From an uncultured Candidatus Poseidoniales archaeon (lineage in GTDB: Archaea; Thermoplasmatota; Poseidoniia; Poseidoniales; Poseidoniaceae), in contig CABYOM010000011.1 in NCBI GenBank assembly GCA_902520595.1, positions 1-33,814 on the forward strand: DNA of 33,814 bases, given 5' to 3'. A program made the position numbers and the translations under genes. This document shows, one piece after another, positions 16,397 through 25,471 of this stretch. Below the pieces are notes generated by a model that was not told where the DNA came from, did not search any database, and saw nothing but the letters and a program-made list of their open reading frames with translations. Numbering within the stretch: the stretch's first letter is position 1; each line of letters starts with the position of its first letter.

Positions 16397-18145
16397 ATGG
16401 CGGATGCTCTCAAAGACATTATGCTAAAAATAACGGATGACAATCCAGCGACACGGGGCCAGAAATTATGGGTCATGTTCGCTCTCTCGGTATTCTTGGT
16501 TGCCACATTAAACTGGTATGCTATGGTTCGTGAGCCACAGATTGTTGAGGTTGAAGATTTAATTCAATACAAAAATGAAGTTGTATTGGTCGAAGGAGAA
16601 GTCATCTCCTGGATTGAAGACCGTTATGGAAACGGAGAAGACCGCGTGGATTTAGTCATCGAAGACGATACTGGTGTGATACAAGTGCGATGGTATTCGA
16701 CCGGTGAAATTCCACCAATTGGAACGAATGTAACCGTTATGGGTGATGTCGTCGATTGGAACGGTCGCTTTTACATGCAAGCTACGGGTTCCGGGGCTTT
16801 GTATTGGGAACCAGAAGATTTGCCAGTGCTTCAACGAGTATCGATTACCGACCTCGCTGTTGCTCCCGAAGACTACATTGGAGAAATTGTAACGGTTAAC
16901 GGCTTCATCAGTGAATCTGTAAATCCTGATGCAACCTTTACCAGCGCATACATTAGTGATGAAGCCCACCAAATGCAACTTCTCATCCAATCCTCTCCCG
17001 GAGTTTGGATTGAAGCGGATTCAAAAATCGAAGTGACAGGTATGATCGCTTACCAAGAAACCAGTTTGAGATGGGCACTCATGACTCAAGGACCAACCAT
17101 TCTCCTCGACCGAAGCCATTCACCTCAAGTCAAAATGCTCGAATGGGCTGGAGAATCGACATGGAGTTATGAATCGGGAAGTATGGTCTCGATGGCGGGT
17201 ATAGTCTCGATATCAGATGGACAGTGGTCGCTTTCTGGACCAAACGGAAATCATATTTGCATCCTTCCAACCGACGAGGATGCCTCCAATGCCATCGCCG
17301 AGGGATACAATGGATCCACCTACGAGGCTGTCGGGCGGTTAATGTGGAACGATGGTCGAAGCATGTGGTGCATAGATGCGAACAACGGCAATGGGACGAA
17401 TCTCATCGACCCAATGTCAGCTATGTCAATGCAGGCAATGCTTTCTGCAGATCCTGCTTCCATGCTGATGGATCCAAATAAAATTTACACGCTCAGTACG
17501 TTCATGCAGTATTCATTTGAACCACTGGATACCGAAGGCTACTTTGTCGATAGTCAAACATACTCGTTCGGGCAAACACGTGTTGCAATGACATTCCCCT
17601 CAACACGAACCGAATGGATTGAAGCAGGTCAGGGTATTGTTGCAAACGTAACCGTTTCCTGGGACGATGAAAAAATGATGATGCGCCTTATGGTTGACAC
17701 TTACCAACTGGTCGGAGAACCGGCAGCACCTGAATCACTCCTTTGGGATGCAGGGGCTACGCAATGGGGATATTCTCAAAATAAATTTGTACTCATCGAT
17801 GGAAAAGCAGCCATGCATGACGACGGTTGGTATCTTGAACGCCCCGGTTCAGAACAGTCAATCAAACTCAATGTAAAGCTCAACGCTATAGGTACCGACT
17901 CACTTCACGAAAACCAATCACTCACATGGAGTGGTCGACTCCGACAAATAGAGCATCCAACCGATTTATCACTCGTATTCTCACTGGATGAGGCAGATGC
18001 ACTGGATGCTGATGGAGACCGTCTTGCAGACAGTTTTGAAGACGCCACAGGTTTCAATTCCAATACCGTAGATTCTGATGGTGATGGTGTAGATGACCGA
18101 GAAGAAATGGAAAACGGAACAGGGCCGAATAACGAAAACTCCTGA
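16397..18145 (+). CDS. Membrane-anchored extracellular protein with OB-fold-like repeats and calcium-loop C-terminus
   Basis: Precise function not recognised. The 582-residue product has a short cytoplasmic start, one membrane helix (about 24-44) and then an extracellular part. Residues about 50-135 (VVLVEGEVISW, then VDLVIEDDTGVIQVRWYS, then GTNVTVMGDVVDWNGRFYM) follow the strand order of a nucleic-acid-type OB fold. At least one further copy is seen at about 145-236 (GEIVTVNGFISE), and similar but weaker blocks follow near 250-330 and in the 360-530 region. The C-terminus has two Asp-rich thrombospondin type 3-like loops (DADGDRLAD and DSDGDGVDD), which usually bind calcium. It opens the plus-strand cluster; its stop is 9 bp before the permease gene, whose ribosome site overlaps its stop codon, so the two are probably co-translated. 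Confidence 0.82.
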   Translation: MADALKDIMLKITDDNPATRGQKLWVMFALSVFLVATLNWYAMVREPQIVEVEDLIQYKNEVVLVEGEVISWIEDRYGNGEDRVDLVIEDDTGVIQVRWYSTGEIPPIGTNVTVMGDVVDWNGRFYMQATGSGALYWEPEDLPVLQRVSITDLAVAPEDYIGEIVTVNGFISESVNPDATFTSAYISDEAHQMQLLIQSSPGVWIEADSKIEVTGMIAYQETSLRWALMTQGPTILLDRSHSPQVKMLEWAGESTWSYESGSMVSMAGIVSISDGQWSLSGPNGNHICILPTDEDASNAIAEGYNGSTYEAVGRLMWNDGRSMWCIDANNGNGTNLIDPMSAMSMQAMLSADPASMLMDPNKIYTLSTFMQYSFEPLDTEGYFVDSQTYSFGQTRVAMTFPSTRTEWIEAGQGIVANVTVSWDDEKMMMRLMVDTYQLVGEPAAPESLLWDAGATQWGYSQNKFVLIDGKAAMHDDGWYLERPGSEQSIKLNVKLNAIGTDSLHENQSLTWSGRLRQIEHPTDLSLVFSLDEADALDADGDRLADSFEDATGFNSNTVDSDGDGVDDREEMENGTGPNNENS

Positions 18146-18154
18146 GGTGAACAG

Positions 18155-19666
18155 ATGTTTGATGCTTACATGTATGAACTGGGCTGGATGTTTGCAGCCT
18201 TGTTTTTCGGCGTAGGTATGGGCACACTTACCGGAATTATTCCCGGGTTCCACGTCAACAATGTCGCTCTTATTTTGCTAGCATTAGCCCCAGCGCTCTT
18301 CAGTTTAGGAATACCGCTTTCAGCTGTAGCAGGGATTATCGTGTCTACCAGTACTGTACACACTTTCCTGAATTATATCCCCTCAGCGTTGATGGGGGCT
18401 CCTGATGCTGATCAAGCACTCTCATTACTCCCTGGCCACCGAATGCTGCTTTCGGGAAACGCTGCTCGAGGTGTTGCTTGGTCGGCTCGAGGATCCCAAC
18501 TGGGTCTCTTCTTGTCGCTTCCATTAATCATCGTTGCACGTATTGCTTTCGGACCTGAACTTGGATGGTATGAAGATTTACGAACGATGCTGCCCTTCAT
18601 ATTACTGACAATTTCCTTGCTCCTGCTCGCTACCGAAACGACTCGACTCGACTGGCCGATGTGGTTGCAAAAGACAACAGGAGGGCGATTTGGAACCGAT
18701 TCTCGATTAGCTGGATTCTTCTCTGCAACCGCCTTTTTCCTTTTGACCGGTTTATTTGGATGGACGATTATTGGCCCTCATTCATTGCCTGCCCGTTCAC
18801 CTCTTGATATGCCTGGTGCAAGCCTTCTGCTGCCGAGCTTAGCAGGTCTGTTCGGAATTGCTAATCTACTTGACATCTATGCTACAACATCACATCTGCC
18901 ACCTCAAAAAGAAAATTGGGATTTACCTCCTGCTCAACCATTAATCATTCCCTGCTTTTGGTCCGGAGTTGCAGGTGCATCGATGGGGGTTCTTCCCGGC
19001 ATGACTGCTTCACAAGCCACAGTGTTGGTGATGGGCGGCCGAAACGTTGCTGCTAAAATGCAAGGTAAGCAGGGCTTTGGCATGGATTGGGAAACCCGAC
19101 GATTGACTGAATTATCTGACGATGAATTACTCGAGATTGCCAAAGCGGAGGCTGACGATGGAGTCGAAGGACCACAAACAAAACAGGATTTGGAAATCAT
19201 CGCTATTTTATCTGCAGTAAATACTTCGGTAACAGTCTGCGTTCTAGGATTCCTCTACATTATCGGACGCTCCCGTTCAGGTGCAACATTAGCTCTCAAG
19301 GCAATGTATCCCGTTGACACTTGGAGCACCCTTGAGCCAACTGCTGATTTCATACGACTGCTTGCGATTACTCTGGCAGCAGGTTTGCTGGCTATGCCTA
19401 TTATGCGATATGTGGGCAAGGGAATGCTCCGACTTCACGCTGCAATTCCACTCCAGCAGATGATCATGAGCGTGATTGTATTCGTTGCGTCGCTGGTGTT
19501 TGTGAGTACCGGTTTTATTGGTCTGGCTGTCATGATCGTCGGAACAATGCTCGGACTTCTCCCTCCTCGACTCGGAATACGTCGCAGTCACGCTATGGGT
19601 GTTATTTTGGTTCCAATCACCTATTTACTGTTCAAAAATCTCGTTGACAATGCGGGATTCCTTTGA
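18155..19666 (+). CDS. TctA/DUF112-family multi-pass membrane permease
   Basis: Polytopic inner-membrane protein of 503 residues related to the large permease subunit (TctA) of tripartite tricarboxylate transporters and the archaeal DUF112 group. It shows the internal duplication of the family: GTLTGIIPGFHVNN at about 23-36 and GASMGVLPGMTAS at about 273-285, each a glycine-rich pore-type loop with PG. About ten to twelve hydrophobic helices are visible. A hydrophilic, acidic segment (about 301-346, LTELSDDELLEIAKAEADDG) interrupts the second half and is probably cytoplasmic. GGTG overlaps the stop codon of the upstream gene, so translation is coupled. No TctB-like small subunit or TctC-like binding protein is nearby, so the substrate cannot be assumed to be a carboxylate. 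Confidence 0.85.
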   Translation: MFDAYMYELGWMFAALFFGVGMGTLTGIIPGFHVNNVALILLALAPALFSLGIPLSAVAGIIVSTSTVHTFLNYIPSALMGAPDADQALSLLPGHRMLLSGNAARGVAWSARGSQLGLFLSLPLIIVARIAFGPELGWYEDLRTMLPFILLTISLLLLATETTRLDWPMWLQKTTGGRFGTDSRLAGFFSATAFFLLTGLFGWTIIGPHSLPARSPLDMPGASLLLPSLAGLFGIANLLDIYATTSHLPPQKENWDLPPAQPLIIPCFWSGVAGASMGVLPGMTASQATVLVMGGRNVAAKMQGKQGFGMDWETRRLTELSDDELLEIAKAEADDGVEGPQTKQDLEIIAILSAVNTSVTVCVLGFLYIIGRSRSGATLALKAMYPVDTWSTLEPTADFIRLLAITLAAGLLAMPIMRYVGKGMLRLHAAIPLQQMIMSVIVFVASLVFVSTGFIGLAVMIVGTMLGLLPPRLGIRRSHAMGVILVPITYLLFKNLVDNAGFL

Positions 19667-19746
19667 TGGGCCAAAACCATTTCATCGGAATGACATAGGG
19701 AAAGTGATATGCCCTTAGACCGAATCCATCGCATGTTGGTGATACC

Positions 19747-22700
19747 ATGAATGCCGTCTTTCGCTCCCTCTGTCTCGCAACTCTCATGGTGATTTCTACT
19801 TCGGTGCCACTTGGTATTTCATCGCTTGAACAAAACCCTGAGGTCACAAATACTTCAAGCCGCTCACAGGTTTGCTCAGGGGATATTTGCCTCAACGAAG
19901 CTCTACCAAATCCAAATGGCTATGATGATGCTACTTGGCCAGATGGCGAATGGATGGAAATCCACAACTCCGGCAACACGACTGTCGATGTTCGAGATTG
20001 GTATATTACCAACAAGGCTTCACGAACTCTCTACTTCAATTCAACATCAATCGTTGACTATGATGCTGCGGATTCGACAAGTTGGGAAATAGAACCCGAT
20101 GAATACATGGTCATCGCACGAAACGGAGTGCCAAATTCAGTGTTCTATCTCACCAACACCAACGATATTGTATCGCTCTTCAATTCAGGAGGGGTTCAAC
20201 TCGACCAAGCAACGTGGACCTTTTCCTCCTCCGGTGCGCCATCGGGTTCAAGCCTTGAAGAAGACAGTTCCAACGCAACCAACGATTGGGTTACTACAAA
20301 TGGTCCTACACCTGGTGCAATAAATTCAGGTGGTTCAACAGGCGGGCCAACCACCTATGCATCTGATTTAATCATCAGTGAAGTCATGCCAAATCCCTGG
20401 CCTTCCGATGATAATGCTTCATGGCCAGGTGGAGAATGGGTTGAGGTTTTCAATTCAGGAGTAGATGAAATAGACTTGACCGGTTGGACTATTCAAGATA
20501 CTGCTGGAAATGCTCTCGAGTTCGATGCTGACCATTTGATAGGATTTACAGCCAATGCAAGTTCAATGAAAATCCTGCCTGGAGAAACACGAATAGTTGC
20601 TGTAAATGGCTCTGGAACTTCTGGAGTGTTGAACAATGGTGTTGAAACATTGTCATTGTATTGGCCGAACGGTACAAAGTCCCAGCAGATCACATGGACC
20701 AACACAAAGTCTGGTTTTTCTATGGTCGAAAGCAGCTCATCTCAATATTGGGACTATGCTGCTTATCCATCGCCCAATGCAAGTAATCCTCTTGAATTTG
20801 CAATCATCGCTATGACACCATCTCCAATCGAATTTTCCGAACTCCTGTCAAACAGTAGTTCAGATGGTACGGCTTTCCCTGACGGGGAATGGATTGAATT
20901 GCTCAACACCGGATCCTCTACTGTAGATTTGACAGGTTGGTCAATCATTGACGGCATCGGTAATGTCACGTATTTAGATCCCGGATCGCTGATTTTTAAC
21001 CAAACTCAAGGTTCGTCATTAATCGATGCTGAAGAACGACGATTGGTCCAATTTAACGGAGACACGCAGTTGTGGGATTATTACAATCAACTCATGCTCC
21101 GAGATGCCAATGGGATGATCGTTGATACTGCTTGGTATGTTACGAACTATGGGCTGAATGTTTCGCTTATTCCCGCTGAAAATGACGCTGACCCTTGGGT
21201 TCCTTCAACCTGGATGACACCGGGTCAGCCAGATCCTAGTGAGACGCCTTCAACAGGCCTCGTTATTTTCACTGAAGTGTTCCCTGATGCTGTTGGAAGT
21301 GATTCACAACAGTGGCCTCTCGGCGAATGGTTGGAGATTTATAATAACGGCACGACCGCTCTGGATGTCGGTGGTTGGAAATTACAATCCTCTAACAGCC
21401 GCTCTTTAACACTCCATCAATTCAATATGCCCTTACAATCAACATCGGTAATTCAACCTGGAGAAGTTGCCCTCGTAGCGCTTAATGGCACGACCAGTTT
21501 CTATCTCAAGCACACGACGCCAGATTCGATTGTGTTGATTGACTTAAGCGGTAACATGGTTGATTCCATGTCATGGACTTCCACTGTCGAAGGTGAATCA
21601 TTAATTCCGTCGAACAGCAGTCACGCTGGGGCGGGACCACTTGGAGACGGCGCTTCTAACAGCAGTGGCTGGATACAGTCGGCATGGGCTACACCGGGGC
21701 AAATTAATCCTGTCTGGCCCGCATATTCAGGAACACATGACCTCGTAATGACTGAAATTCTCGCCTATTGTAACGGTGATTCAATCGAACCAGTTGAGGA
21801 TTGGGTAGAGGTCATGAATACCGGAATTGAAGACCTTAATTTAAGCCGCTGGAGGTTGGACACAAATGATGGAGATCGAAGGTTCTTCAGGACCACTTCA
21901 ATGTGGAATTTATCGGATGATTCAATGATTCTAGCACCTCAACAACGCGCTGTGCTGTTGATGGAAAGCAACATCATCTCTGGTTTAAGCGACCAAATTC
22001 ACCTCTCCGACCCCGATGGCGTCCTTGTACAAACCGCTCAATGGAATATCGTTAGTGATTGTCAAACCATGGGACCTGGAGAAGTAGAAACTGACAGCTG
22101 GGAGTTGTTATTATGGCCAACACCTGGAACAGAGGAGCCCGATGAGAGCTTGTTTGCAGAAGCACAAGACATCGTCCTCAGTCGATTTATGCCAGAAGGT
22201 TCTACTGATATTTCAAGCAATACTGAATTCATTGAAATCACCAACATTGGAGACAGCCTTGCTTACATGAACGGCTGGACCTTAACCCTGATTAATTCTG
22301 CAAATGATGCAACGGATTACTCGTTCACAGAAGTTGCTATTCCTTCCAACGGTTCTGTCATAATTGCAACTGATTACAGTGGCCTTTCAGTATACGAAGA
22401 CGGTGCAATTATTGCTTTTGATACGGCTCTTTCACCCCCAGGATTCACGCTTCCAGATTCGGGAGCTACTCTTCAGATTACCACACCTGCTGGTGTTCTT
22501 GCAGATACTGTTGCCTACGGAAACGGACCTGTCGAAGTTCAAGGATGGAGCGGTATAAGTTTGGTAGAACCGGTTTCAAGTATCCCTCTCTTGGTTTATC
22601 ACCGTGGTGATGGTTGTGGGAATTTACCTGATACAGACGTAGCAGTCGACTGGCAACACCGATGGGGGCGTTTAGGAGGAAGTACATTCTGCGGTCCAAC

Positions 22701-24681
22701 TCTTTTCTCCGGTTCCAGTGTCGTCACTCCGTTAATTGGTCCACAAGACGGTTTGGTTGACTTGCTTGCATGGATTGGTGGTGCAAATGAATCGCTTCAC
22801 GTCCACCTTTACCAAATTGAACAACCGAATTTAGTCCAAGCACTCATCGAAGCACACAACCGTGGTGTTGACGTTACTGTTGTTCTCAACCACGCAGAGT
22901 ATTGGTGGAATAATTACGATAAAAACAACCAATTAGGGACGGCGAATTATCTTGCAACTGCTGGAATAAACACTCTTTGGTTCGGTGGACAGAGCGATGA
23001 ACCTTACACGTATATCCACAGCAAAGTAGCTGTCAAGGATAACGAGAGTATTTGGATTGGTTCAGGAAACTGGAAGAGTTCGTCTCAACCTGCTCCGGAT
23101 GATCGAGGAAACTCTGAGTGGGGAGTCATTGTAGAGAACATAGAACTGGCGAACAAGGTTATGGAACAACTCGCATATGATGAATCGGAAAGTCGTACTT
23201 ACATCACCCAAGTAAACCCGGGTTCTGGACCTTCTGACTGGTCGATGGATTCGCTCAAATCGGTAGCCAATGGAACGCTCGCTGAACCGATCACAACCGA
23301 TGTCTCTGGCCGACTAATTACCTGCCCAGATACATGTGTTGACGGCTTGGTTTGGATGATTGAACAAGCTGATGAAGAAATACTGTTGTCCCTCCAATAT
23401 TTCGATGTTGAATGGAGTTGGGGATGGGGAGATAATCCCATTGTAAATGCACTGGAAAAGGCAGCGCAAAATGATGTGCGCATTCGATTGATTTTGAACG
23501 GTGCATACCTTGACAAAGACATACAGGAAGTTGTTGACACGTTCAATGAAGACTGGAACACGACACTTGGCTATGACGTCAGTGCAGTGGTAATGAGCGA
23601 GGATGATGAAGTTTCAAAATTGCACAACAAGGGCGTAATTATTGACGAAGAACACGTACTTATTTCCTCAATTAACTGGGGGGACTCTGCTCCAACCAGA
23701 AATCGCGAGATGGGACTCATTCTCAGCAGTGCTGAAGTCACGGCTCCATTCCTTGCAGGATGGCACAGAGATTGGGTTCGAACAGATAACGTCACTGACA
23801 CCGATAACGATGGCATGCCAGACTATTGGGAGGTCGCTAATGGACTGAACCGAACAACTCGAACCCTTGGCAATCTCAACATGCTTGAGGGAGAATACGA
23901 TGCAGATGGAGACGGTCTGAGCAACGAAGTCGAATACGTCTACGGTAGTCATGCAACGAATGCAGATACGGATGGTGACTGTATACTGGATGCCGTCGAA
24001 GTTTCATGGGCTCAGTCAACTGCAATGGATTCCACTCTCTTTGACGTATCTCCAACCGATGCGCTAACGCTTGCAGACGCAGACGGAGACGGCATCAATG
24101 AATCTGAGGTGCTCGGATGTGACCTGGGAGGTGTTTTGTTGGATGATGACCAAACGGTTGTTGACAATGGCTCATTAGATGACGATGGAGACATGGTAAT
24201 CAACCGAGATGATTTGTGCCCGAATACCACTGCAAATATTCCAGTCGATTCAAACGGCTGTTCGACTGAGCAACGAAACTCCAACGCTACACCAAGCGCG
24301 GATACAAGTTCGAACCTTGGAGCCGGCATGATGCTTCTTCTGATGCTTGGAGGCGTTGCGTTAGCAGGTGGAGCATTCTTCATTTTGAGAAATATCGAAA
24401 CAGAGGGTGAAGAAATGAAGGATCAGATTACACTTGAAAGCGAAAACCTCGATGCATTGGCGAACGGAGAAATCAATGCAGAAAATTGGCAAATACCCGT
24501 TCTTGACAGCAGTGCAGATGATGTAAAACCTACTGGCATATCCCCAGAAGATTTAGCTCGTTGCCCAGGATGGCCTGAAGAAACGATTCAAAAATATCTT
24601 GACCAAGGATGGCCAATGGATGAACTGGCAGCATACTATCAAGAACAGGTCGACCAACACTCCTCAAGAACACAAGATTGA
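19747..24681 (+). CDS. Giant surface protein: six lamin-tail domains, two HKD phospholipase D motifs, calcium loops, membrane anchor
   Basis: Predicted cell-surface hydrolase of the PLD superfamily (nuclease or phospholipase), 1,644 residues. Domains in order: signal peptide (about 1-25); six lamin-tail-domain-like repeats starting near residues 47, 206, 359, 504, 664 and 807, each with a (D/G)GEW-hE-hxNxG core and a later GW; a PLD module with both catalytic motifs, His1091-x-Lys1093-x4-Asp1098 (HSKVAVKD) and His1293-x-Lys1295-x4-Asp1300 (HNKGVIID), each followed by a Ser-x-Asn-Trp segment; Asp-rich thrombospondin type 3-like loops (about 1345-1500); one membrane helix (about 1525-1550); and a 90-residue charged cytoplasmic tail. 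The two complete HKD motifs predict an active bilobed enzyme. GGTGAT precedes ATG 19747. An 80-bp gap separates it from the permease. Substrate is unproven; lamin-tail plus nuclease combinations in secreted bacterial proteins favour DNA. Confidence 0.88.
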   Translation: MNAVFRSLCLATLMVISTSVPLGISSLEQNPEVTNTSSRSQVCSGDICLNEALPNPNGYDDATWPDGEWMEIHNSGNTTVDVRDWYITNKASRTLYFNSTSIVDYDAADSTSWEIEPDEYMVIARNGVPNSVFYLTNTNDIVSLFNSGGVQLDQATWTFSSSGAPSGSSLEEDSSNATNDWVTTNGPTPGAINSGGSTGGPTTYASDLIISEVMPNPWPSDDNASWPGGEWVEVFNSGVDEIDLTGWTIQDTAGNALEFDADHLIGFTANASSMKILPGETRIVAVNGSGTSGVLNNGVETLSLYWPNGTKSQQITWTNTKSGFSMVESSSSQYWDYAAYPSPNASNPLEFAIIAMTPSPIEFSELLSNSSSDGTAFPDGEWIELLNTGSSTVDLTGWSIIDGIGNVTYLDPGSLIFNQTQGSSLIDAEERRLVQFNGDTQLWDYYNQLMLRDANGMIVDTAWYVTNYGLNVSLIPAENDADPWVPSTWMTPGQPDPSETPSTGLVIFTEVFPDAVGSDSQQWPLGEWLEIYNNGTTALDVGGWKLQSSNSRSLTLHQFNMPLQSTSVIQPGEVALVALNGTTSFYLKHTTPDSIVLIDLSGNMVDSMSWTSTVEGESLIPSNSSHAGAGPLGDGASNSSGWIQSAWATPGQINPVWPAYSGTHDLVMTEILAYCNGDSIEPVEDWVEVMNTGIEDLNLSRWRLDTNDGDRRFFRTTSMWNLSDDSMILAPQQRAVLLMESNIISGLSDQIHLSDPDGVLVQTAQWNIVSDCQTMGPGEVETDSWELLLWPTPGTEEPDESLFAEAQDIVLSRFMPEGSTDISSNTEFIEITNIGDSLAYMNGWTLTLINSANDATDYSFTEVAIPSNGSVIIATDYSGLSVYEDGAIIAFDTALSPPGFTLPDSGATLQITTPAGVLADTVAYGNGPVEVQGWSGISLVEPVSSIPLLVYHRGDGCGNLPDTDVAVDWQHRWGRLGGSTFCGPTLFSGSSVVTPLIGPQDGLVDLLAWIGGANESLHVHLYQIEQPNLVQALIEAHNRGVDVTVVLNHAEYWWNNYDKNNQLGTANYLATAGINTLWFGGQSDEPYTYIHSKVAVKDNESIWIGSGNWKSSSQPAPDDRGNSEWGVIVENIELANKVMEQLAYDESESRTYITQVNPGSGPSDWSMDSLKSVANGTLAEPITTDVSGRLITCPDTCVDGLVWMIEQADEEILLSLQYFDVEWSWGWGDNPIVNALEKAAQNDVRIRLILNGAYLDKDIQEVVDTFNEDWNTTLGYDVSAVVMSEDDEVSKLHNKGVIIDEEHVLISSINWGDSAPTRNREMGLILSSAEVTAPFLAGWHRDWVRTDNVTDTDNDGMPDYWEVANGLNRTTRTLGNLNMLEGEYDADGDGLSNEVEYVYGSHATNADTDGDCILDAVEVSWAQSTAMDSTLFDVSPTDALTLADADGDGINESEVLGCDLGGVLLDDDQTVVDNGSLDDDGDMVINRDDLCPNTTANIPVDSNGCSTEQRNSNATPSADTSSNLGAGMMLLLMLGGVALAGGAFFILRNIETEGEEMKDQITLESENLDALANGEINAENWQIPVLDSSADDVKPTGISPEDLARCPGWPEETIQKYLDQGWPMDELAAYYQEQVDQHSSRTQD

Positions 24682-24713
24682 CAAGGGACCGCACATTGCT
24701 ATGTATGATTGCC

Positions 24714-25463
24714 ATGGCCTACTCATCAAGTAACCCCGTTCTCTCAAACGGTTTTTGGAACAGCATTAGCGGATATGAAACCATGTCCTATGAGGGCACA
24801 ATGCAGAAAATCGGAATCCTTTTTGGAACGATGGCTTTTTCTGCTCTAATGCTTGTTAGCATTGGGATTACTGTTGATCCGAACATTCTGGTTGTCGGCA
24901 CCGGGATTGGATTTGTTGGTGGATTTATCACATACCTCATCCTCTTGTTTAAGCGCCCTGAAAATCCGGCTAAACTCATGATTACCTACGCTGTTTTCGA
25001 AGGATTGCTAATCGGCGGTTTCTCCTTAATGTTCGAAGCCATGTACAGCGGTATTGTCTTCCAAGCTGCTCTAGGAACCGTATGTATTACCGGGACTATG
25101 TATGGTTTGTATGCAACAAGAATCATCAAGGCGACTCCAATGTTCACAAAAATTTTGATGACACTTGCAGGTGGAATAATGCTACTTTACTTCGTTTCAA
25201 TTATCTTTTACTTCTTGCCTGGTAATTTCACTGTCCCATTCCTTCACTCATCAGGTCCTGTTGGAATCTTAATCACTGTTGCAATCTTAGCAGTTGCCTC
25301 ATTTCTCCTCATCGTTAACTTTGATTTCATCGAAAAAGGAATCCAACAACGTTCACCAAAAGTCGGTGAGTGGTGGGGTGCATTTGGTTTACTGGTCACC
25401 ATCGTTTGGATTTATATCGAAATGCTTCGACTACTCGCCAAAGTTCGCAGTAACCTTGATTGA
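24714..25463 (+). CDS. Bax inhibitor-1 / YccA family membrane protein
   Basis: Seven-helix integral membrane protein of the BI-1/TMBIM superfamily, close to the bacterial YccA branch. It is 249 residues from ATG 24714. The family is recognised from the opening SSNPVL, the FEGLLIGGFS helix, the central repeated hydrophobic segments, and the ending NFDFIEKGIQQRSPK then GEWWGAFGLLVTIVWIYIEMLRLL. BI-1 proteins act as pH-sensitive calcium leak channels, and YccA modulates FtsH proteolysis; neither role can be assigned here. ATG 24714 fits the family start (MAYSSSNPVL). ATG 24705 and a TTG at 24678, overlapping the upstream stop, are in-frame alternatives. It lies 32 bp after the lamin-tail/PLD gene and 8 bp before the dioxygenase gene. 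Confidence 0.92.
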   Translation: MAYSSSNPVLSNGFWNSISGYETMSYEGTMQKIGILFGTMAFSALMLVSIGITVDPNILVVGTGIGFVGGFITYLILLFKRPENPAKLMITYAVFEGLLIGGFSLMFEAMYSGIVFQAALGTVCITGTMYGLYATRIIKATPMFTKILMTLAGGIMLLYFVSIIFYFLPGNFTVPFLHSSGPVGILITVAILAVASFLLIVNFDFIEKGIQQRSPKVGEWWGAFGLLVTIVWIYIEMLRLLAKVRSNLD

Positions 25464-25471
25464 GGTGAGTC

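Noticed and set aside
18155-19666. Part of a full tripartite tricarboxylate transporter operon
   Set aside because: The permease family fits, but no small membrane subunit or substrate-binding protein gene is adjacent.
23199-23561. Open frame of 120 codons on the minus strand
   Set aside because: It is opposite the PLD module of the surface protein and has no support of its own.
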